Shown: one piece after another, positions 58,618-64,000 of the stretch | How the letters are laid out: each line of letters opens with the position of its first letter | Numbering within the stretch: the first letter of the stretch is position 1 | Source of the DNA: Erpobdella octoculata | Lineage: Eukaryota; Annelida; Clitellata; Hirudinida; Erpobdellidae | NCBI GenBank assembly: GCA_963978895.1 | Contig: OZ022246.1 | Location: 4,017,821-4,081,820 of the forward strand | Length of the DNA stretch: 64,000 bases | Reading direction: 5' to 3' | Position numbers and translations under genes: made by a program | The notes under the pieces: model-generated | Told to the model about the DNA's origin: nothing | Database searches by the model: none | The model's input: the letters and a program-made list of their open reading frames with translations, nothing else

Positions 58618-59608
58618 CTGGATTCGAGCTCTAATAGCATCCATGGGAGTCATGATAATAGTTGTCGTTGCACCTCCAAGTGGTGCTGCCAAACACTGTA
58701 ACATCAGCCTTGGCACAGACTTTGGGAATAGCCAATCTAACTCAGCTGAAAACACAGTAATGAATATTGATTAATTACAATTTGATTGGAACAGTTATGT
58801 CCAATTTTACATGCTCTCAAGAGATAGGTTAATTTGTCATGTAATGACCTACGTCTGAACCCACACTTTCTTGAAGGTCAAAAGCTTTAATATTAGTTAA
58901 AAAAACATTACTGATGCAAAATGTATTATAAGACTTCTGACTCTGTATTATCAGTAATTAGGAAAACTTACTGCAGTAAATATCATAGCTAAACCACCAC
59001 AAGGCGCTGCTGGGAGCATATGTGGCAAGTGAGGTGAAATAGCCTTTGTAGAAAGCTTTTATGCCATCTCTTTTGTACAGATACTTGATGATAGACGTTG
59101 TCAAGCCCAACTGTGTTTTGGCAATTTTAGGTAAAAGTGTGGTTTCTGACGGTAGTTTTCTTAGATTTATCATCTGAAGGTGCTGTGAAACAATGTCAAT
59201 CGGTAGAACTGTTGTTTGCCCGACCAACGATGCGAAAGCGCCAGCAGCCAATGATCTTAGTTTTTGGTCCTGGAAATAAGTTGTATTCAAGGCCAGGTAA
59301 TTCCGTGCCATTTCGTAGGCACCGACGTAAGTTACTTGCGAGATAATTGTAAGATTACTTATCCAGAAGCCTTGGTAGAGACCTTTTACACCTTCCATTC
59401 GAACGATTTTACGAAACGCATCGAAAAGATTGAGGTAAGCGGAATTATGACGCTGCAGTTGAAGACGAGTTTTTACTAGACTGAAAGGATATAACAACGT
59501 CCTTATGGCTAAACTGCTTGCGGCACTGAAAGGAAAATATTTTCGTTTATCCATCATGTGGAATTCAACGACGGTTATAGCGTTGAACTGGTCAAGTTGT
59601 GGATCCAT
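58618..59608 (-). CDS. slc25a44: SLC25A44-like mitochondrial carrier, 3' end not found
   Basis: Two exons: 59608-58972 and 58745-58618, in frame, giving 255 aa. The first ATG is at 59608. This is a mitochondrial inner-membrane carrier of the SLC25 family. Vertebrate SLC25A44 moves branched-chain amino acids into mitochondria. Seen here: VVEFHMMDKRKYFPF at the N-terminus, YPFSLVKTRLQ (repeat 1), LYQGFWISNLTIISQVTYVG, LPIDIVSQHLQM (repeat 2), FYKGYFTSLATYAPSSALWW, and TPMDAIRARIQ (repeat 3). After the donor at 58617 I find no exon for the rest of repeat 3, about 70-80 residues with the last TM helix. Reading through gives only Val-Thr-Ala-Glu-Phe then a stop at 58600. The CLCC1 duplication lies immediately downstream. 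Either a distant exon lies outside the window or the gene is truncated. Confidence 0.85.
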
Positions 59609-60220
59609 TATTAGGATATTTAAGATCACCTAAAAACTTTCAAATACATCACAAAAATATGAAGTAAGACGACGTGGTTGTACGACTGTAACCACCGACC
59701 TTAACCACAAGCATACTTCTCAAACTTGAAGGATCGAATGTCTTATTTATTTAGGTCTGTCTAAGCTCTGAGGGTGGAGGCTGGTGTTTTTAATCATATT
59801 CTTCATATTCTGTTTGCTTTGAAAAATAATGTTTGTAACTAAATTTCGTAATAAGAAAATTGCAATAAATGCATTTATTAGGCGTTTCTGTAGCAAATGT
59901 TGAATCGCTGATTCATCACGCCCCTCATTGAATTTATTTTATTATTTTATTTGACAGATATTTTATTTTATTGTATATTCAGTGTGTGTATCGTAGATAA
60001 ACATATAATGATTATAAGTTATAATGTTATAATCATCAAGCATGTTTTTTATTTTTAATTTAAATAATTATAAATTTAATAGTTTAAAAAACTAAGCTTT
60101 CTTATATAATTTACATCAAATCTATGTCTCTCTTTACTTTTAAATAGCTAACGAGTATATAAAAGCAAAACATGGCCGAGCACATCTGTGCGGTTTTAAT
60201 TACTTCATTTTAAAGAAGTT
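59609..60220. promoter_or_regulatory. Divergent promoter region SLC25A44 / OGFOD2
   Basis: 612 bases between the two start codons, which point away from each other. A TATA-like tatataaaag at 60156-60165 lies 56 bases before the OGFOD2 ATG, in suitable position for a start site near 60190. No comparable motif is seen for SLC25A44. Confidence 0.4.
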
Positions 60221-62299
60221 ATGACATTAAAATTTAATGAATTAGTTTGTAAGTGTTACTTTACTAATAATTATTTTATAAGGCTATCAAACAACAGCTT
60301 TCATATTAATTATCATGGAAAAGAACACTTTCTGAATTCTGATGTATATGAGGTGAGTGTTCCAAAAGTTCACAGTATGTAACTTTTGGTGTTTATTTAC
60401 GTTCTTGTTATTTTTTGCTGATATTCAATCTCTCAAGTGAATTTTCGAATCCGTTTGTGACGCTTGCTAAATGATGCAGCATAAAGAAATAAAGATGATA
60501 AAGATTCTTCTGATGTGATGATAAGTAGAATGATGATCTGATATATGATATGGAATGAAGCATAACTTACAAAATTGCTGTTATTTTTTTGATTAATAAT
60601 GCAGCGAAGTTCTGTGGCTGATTTGAGAAGTCAGGTCTAGGGTTCTAGGTTTTTAAACTATTTAAATTTAACAAAGTTTAACTCTTACTCTGCGAATTAT
60701 GAATAAAATAATTTAACCCAATATACTAACTTCTCAGACTTAACTTTGTTTCTACTCCTATCATGACTTTTCAGCAAAATAAACTAATGGATAAAATATA
60801 AATATAATAGATAAGTGGTCTGATCATTCTGACCAGTTCAAATGCTTGAAAGTCAAAATTTTTCCTGTCCTTCGATGCTTGAAATTTTTTTTTTAGATGA
60901 GTAAGTAGTAAGTTGTGTTAATTATTTTATTATATTTAAACACTGTTTATGTTTCAGAAATATTTCTCCAATCTGGATGATAAGGAAATCAATGCAGCTC
61001 TTGAAAATGTAATTTATAATGTTGCTTCCGTCATTAATTACCATTTGGCCTCATTTTTTACTGTAACTGTAAAATAACTTAGCTAGAAAATGAAAGGCTT
61101 AGAAGATTACGAGTCGCCCCAGAGTCAAGTGAGAGATGTAAAGTCATTCACAAAAATTATTTTCCACTAGTACCTCATGTCTATCATTTGAAAGTAAGAT
61201 GATTTCTACTTCTAGTAATTATAGTTAAATTTCATTCAATAAAATCATTTTTAGTTTCAGTTTTATCACTTTTATCTAATTTGACATTAGACTTTTATTT
61301 TATTTTATTTCACACATTTAAACATAATTTGTTTTCAATTTTCAAAGAGTTTGAATTTTCGTGATGAGTTTCTGAGTGTCATTAAAATCTGCAATGACTC
61401 ATCATCCAAAATGGCAGATGTGTTGCCGTATGCAGATGTGTTGCCGTATTTTACAAGGCTTACAGGTTAATTCATCAAACTTTATTTTTTCATTATTATC
61501 TCTTTTTCATAACAGATTTAAAAAAAACTACAAAATAGATACGGAAAATATTTACAAAATACCAATATTCAAGAAAGAATTCTGTCAGGACTTAATTCGA
61601 GAATTAAAAAATTTCCAAAACTCAAGCTTGCCTAAGGGGAGGCCAAATTCTATGAACAACTATGGAGTAGGTATTTTAATATCCGATTTTGTTATTTAAA
61701 AATAAATATGTGTGTTTTAATTTTTTGTTCTATTGAAAAAAACTTTAAATAATATCTTAAATAACCTTCATGAATGGGAAATTAGTTACACCTGGTGATG
61801 GGTTAACAATTGAATTTTTTAGATTCTTCTGGAAGAATTGGGATTTTATGAAGGCTTTTTCAATGAGTTTCGAGAATCATTTCTCAATCCAATCTGCAAG
61901 CGACTCTATCCCGACGTTCTTCCAGAAAATGCCATATTAGATTCACAGAAAGCATTCATAGTGACCTACGAAATGGGAGCCGATGTAGATCTAGATTGTC
62001 ATTTCGATAACTCTGAAGTGACCTGTAACGTTTCACTCGATGACGACTTTACCGATGGAGAACTGTATTTTCAAGGTCAAACCAGCGAAGATTTCATTCC
62101 TTGCCATCATGATATCGGTCATGGGGTTTTTCACCCTGGTTTGAAATTGCACGGTTCCATGCCCATAACGAGTGGCACAAGACACAATGCCATAATATGG
62201 ATGAGAAGCTCTGCAGTGAGAAATCAGTTGTGTCCGATGTGCGGTCAGAAACCCGACTTGATCAAAGTCGATGGAACTGGTGATGGGTTTAGTTCCTGA
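60221..62299 (+). CDS. ogfod2: 2-oxoglutarate and iron-dependent oxygenase domain protein 2
   Basis: Six exons: 60221-60352, 60958-61008, 61083-61193, 61348-61445 (or 61427), 61516-61666 and 61823-62299, giving 339 aa (333 with the shorter exon 4). Human OGFOD2 is about 350 aa. It is a predicted Fe(II)/2-oxoglutarate dioxygenase of the prolyl-hydroxylase-like fold with unknown substrate. The N-terminus has the Cys-rich start VCKCYFTNNYF. MPKGRPN-type and MNNYG motifs precede the catalytic part (SLPKGRPNSMNNYG). Metal ligands: HFD (His241, Asp243) and the distal His in LKLHG (about 291). The 2-oxoglutarate arginine is in GTRHN (about 301). The C-terminus has SAVRNQLCPMCGQKPDL, as in the family. 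Exon 4 contains an 18-bp tandem repeat that duplicates its donor. The start ATG is chosen because it precedes the conserved Cys-rich block. Confidence 0.92.
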
Positions 62300-62422
62300 A
62301 AAATTTTTTCTGATGATTTGAGCATTCTTGAACATTAGAAAAGCATTAACTTGAATTCATTGTTTTACCATGGTGAACTTTTGCAATGTTGTTGTTTATT
62401 GCGAGATTTTCAATTTTTTTGG

Positions 62423-62428
62423 AATAAA
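62423..62428 (+). promoter_or_regulatory. Polyadenylation signal AATAAA of OGFOD2
   Basis: First aataaa about 125 bases after the stop codon. The minisatellite that follows contains many more aataaa copies, so the 3' end could be variable. Confidence 0.6.
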
Positions 62429-62431
62429 TTT

Positions 62432-62860
62432 AGTAATTTTGTTGAATAAATAAAGTAATGATTTTGTTGAATAAATAAAGTAATGATTTTGTTGAATAAA
62501 TAAAGTAATGATTTTGTTGAATAAATAAAGTAATGATTTTGTTGAATAAATAAAGTAATGATTTTGTTGAATAAATAAAGTAATGATTTTGTTGAATAAA
62601 TAAAGTGATAATTTTATTGAATAAATAAAGTGATAATTTTGTTGAATAAATAAAGTAATGATTTTGTTAAACAAAGTAATAATTTTGTTGAATAAATAAA
62701 AATAAAATAATTTTGTTGAATAAATAAAAATAAAATAATTTTGTTGAATAAATAAAAATAAAATAATTTTGTTGAATAAATAAAGTAATAAATTTGTTGA
62801 ATAAATAAAATAATAATTTTGCTGAATAAATAAATAAAGTAATAGTTTTGTTGAATAATT
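62432..62860. repeat. 25-bp minisatellite ttgttgaataaataaag + taatgatt
   Basis: About 16 tandem copies of a 24-26 bp unit with AT substitutions, starting in the OGFOD2 3' region. Every unit carries aataaa. The Ile/Tyr/Phe-rich minus-strand frame is an artefact. Confidence 0.9.
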
Positions 62861-62869
62861 ATAGCAATT

Positions 62870-63780
62870 ATTCATATTTTCGAAAACCAAAACAATTTTT
62901 TCCAATCAGCTGACTGAACAATACTAAGATCGTCTCAATAAGATGTAGGAGGTTTATTATCACTTATTTTTATCCATCCATGATTTAACCTAAAAAAGGA
63001 AACGGTTTGAGTCTAACTAGAATTAGAACTCTACTACTTCCATGACTTAGGCGACTTAGGACAACGAGGCTGTATTCATGGCTAAGGGGATAAGCTTTAG
63101 CAGTTGCGCTTATTTTTGAAAATTCTCCGTTTTTTTGCTGCATTTTCTGGTTTAGGTCTAAAAGAGTTTTTAGAAATGTTTTTTTTCTCATTTCAAATTT
63201 TGTATTGAGTTAGTTAAAAAAGCCAAACGTTTTTAAATATCCGCCAAATATCGGAACTGTTGATAAAAAAGTGAGTTTAGTAGAGATAACAATTTAGTCT
63301 ACAAACCAACTGAAAGAAGTTACCTAAGCCAGGTAAAAATTGAATTTCATTTTTTTGAAAAAGATTTTAAGTGGGGGAGAGAGCATGAGCCTCTGGGGCC
63401 CATCTTGATCCGCCACTGCGCCTCTTCAAAGAAAGAGTTATTGTACACCATATATGTGTGACCATGATTTGTGTTTCGCTTTTTTGTAAAAAAACCAGAA
63501 AAAACTCGCAAAAAGCAAAAACACTGCATCTCATTCAAAGAAGAAGTCCACTCCATACATTCTGACCATGTAGTTATTTTTTCCTGCATTTTAATTATAC
63601 AGAAAAAAGTTTTTGTACACTACACATATACCTATATGTGAATATGATTTGTGTTTCGCGTTTTTGTAATGGAAAAAAACAAGAAATAACTCGCAAAAAC
63701 AAAACAAAAATTCAGAAAAGAATTATTGTTCTCACAGGTCAGACTCACTTCCGCATTTTAGGTTGATTTAAAGCTCATTA
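62870..63780. other. Non-coding stretch, no gene recognised
   Basis: Contains a partly repeated block (gtgtttcgcttttttgtaa near 63471 and gtgtttcgcgtttttgtaat near 63652), suggesting a local duplication. No supported frame on either strand. Confidence 0.45.
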
Positions 63781-63783
63781 CAC

Positions 63784-64000
<217 letters not shown>

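Noticed and set aside
62396..62905. 169-aa minus-strand frame rich in Tyr, Leu and Ile
   Set aside because: Entirely the 25-bp minisatellite after OGFOD2.

Overview
The window is nuclear DNA of an invertebrate animal. Genes are split into many short exons by small AT-rich GT-AG introns, the DNA is AT-rich and crowded with microsatellites, and it carries tRNA-derived SINEs, Helitrons, foldback elements and CR1/Rex1-type LINEs. The proteins (eIF3f, a Na,K-ATPase-type alpha subunit, KIDINS220/ARMS, CLCC1, SLC25A44, OGFOD2) are bilaterian. Gene style and repeat content suggest a lophotrochozoan, possibly an annelid such as a leech; that placement is inference.

Layout. 1-9113: mostly simple repeats, one 200-base assembly gap, SINE/Helitron relics, a hairpin element, and one isolated minus-strand exon with an immunoglobulin V domain like the first Ig domain of Turtle/IGSF9. 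9114-11391 (+): complete eIF3f in 8 exons. 11970-20460 (-): complete 20-exon Na,K-ATPase alpha-like gene, about 1050 aa, with several cation-site and ATP-site residues replaced. 21390-35709 (-): complete KIDINS220 in about 31 exons, about 1580 aa, where nine consecutive 99-base exons each encode one ankyrin repeat. 36000-41500: a transposon field with a dead LINE piece, a foldback element with 9-bp target-site duplications (TSDs), Helitrons and long TA arrays. 41300-58450: a tandem duplication of about 5 kb carrying a CLCC1 gene in each copy. The first copy was later invaded by a second foldback element holding a 5'-truncated LINE, a Helitron and a telomere-like array; the second copy preserves the empty sites. 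58618-59608 (-): SLC25A44-like mitochondrial carrier, apparently missing its last part. 60221-62299 (+): complete OGFOD2, divergent from SLC25A44. 62400-64000: minisatellite, plain sequence, then a (TTA)n array running off the end.

The genes are unrelated housekeeping, membrane and signalling functions, not an operon or pathway cluster. The most interesting items are the degenerate Na,K-ATPase paralogue, the diverging CLCC1 pair (one has gained a hydrophobic C-terminal tail from former 3' UTR), the foldback family with its natural empty site, and two short tandem duplications that each copy a splice site in frame. I saw no defence system, CRISPR array or other microbial-type system.
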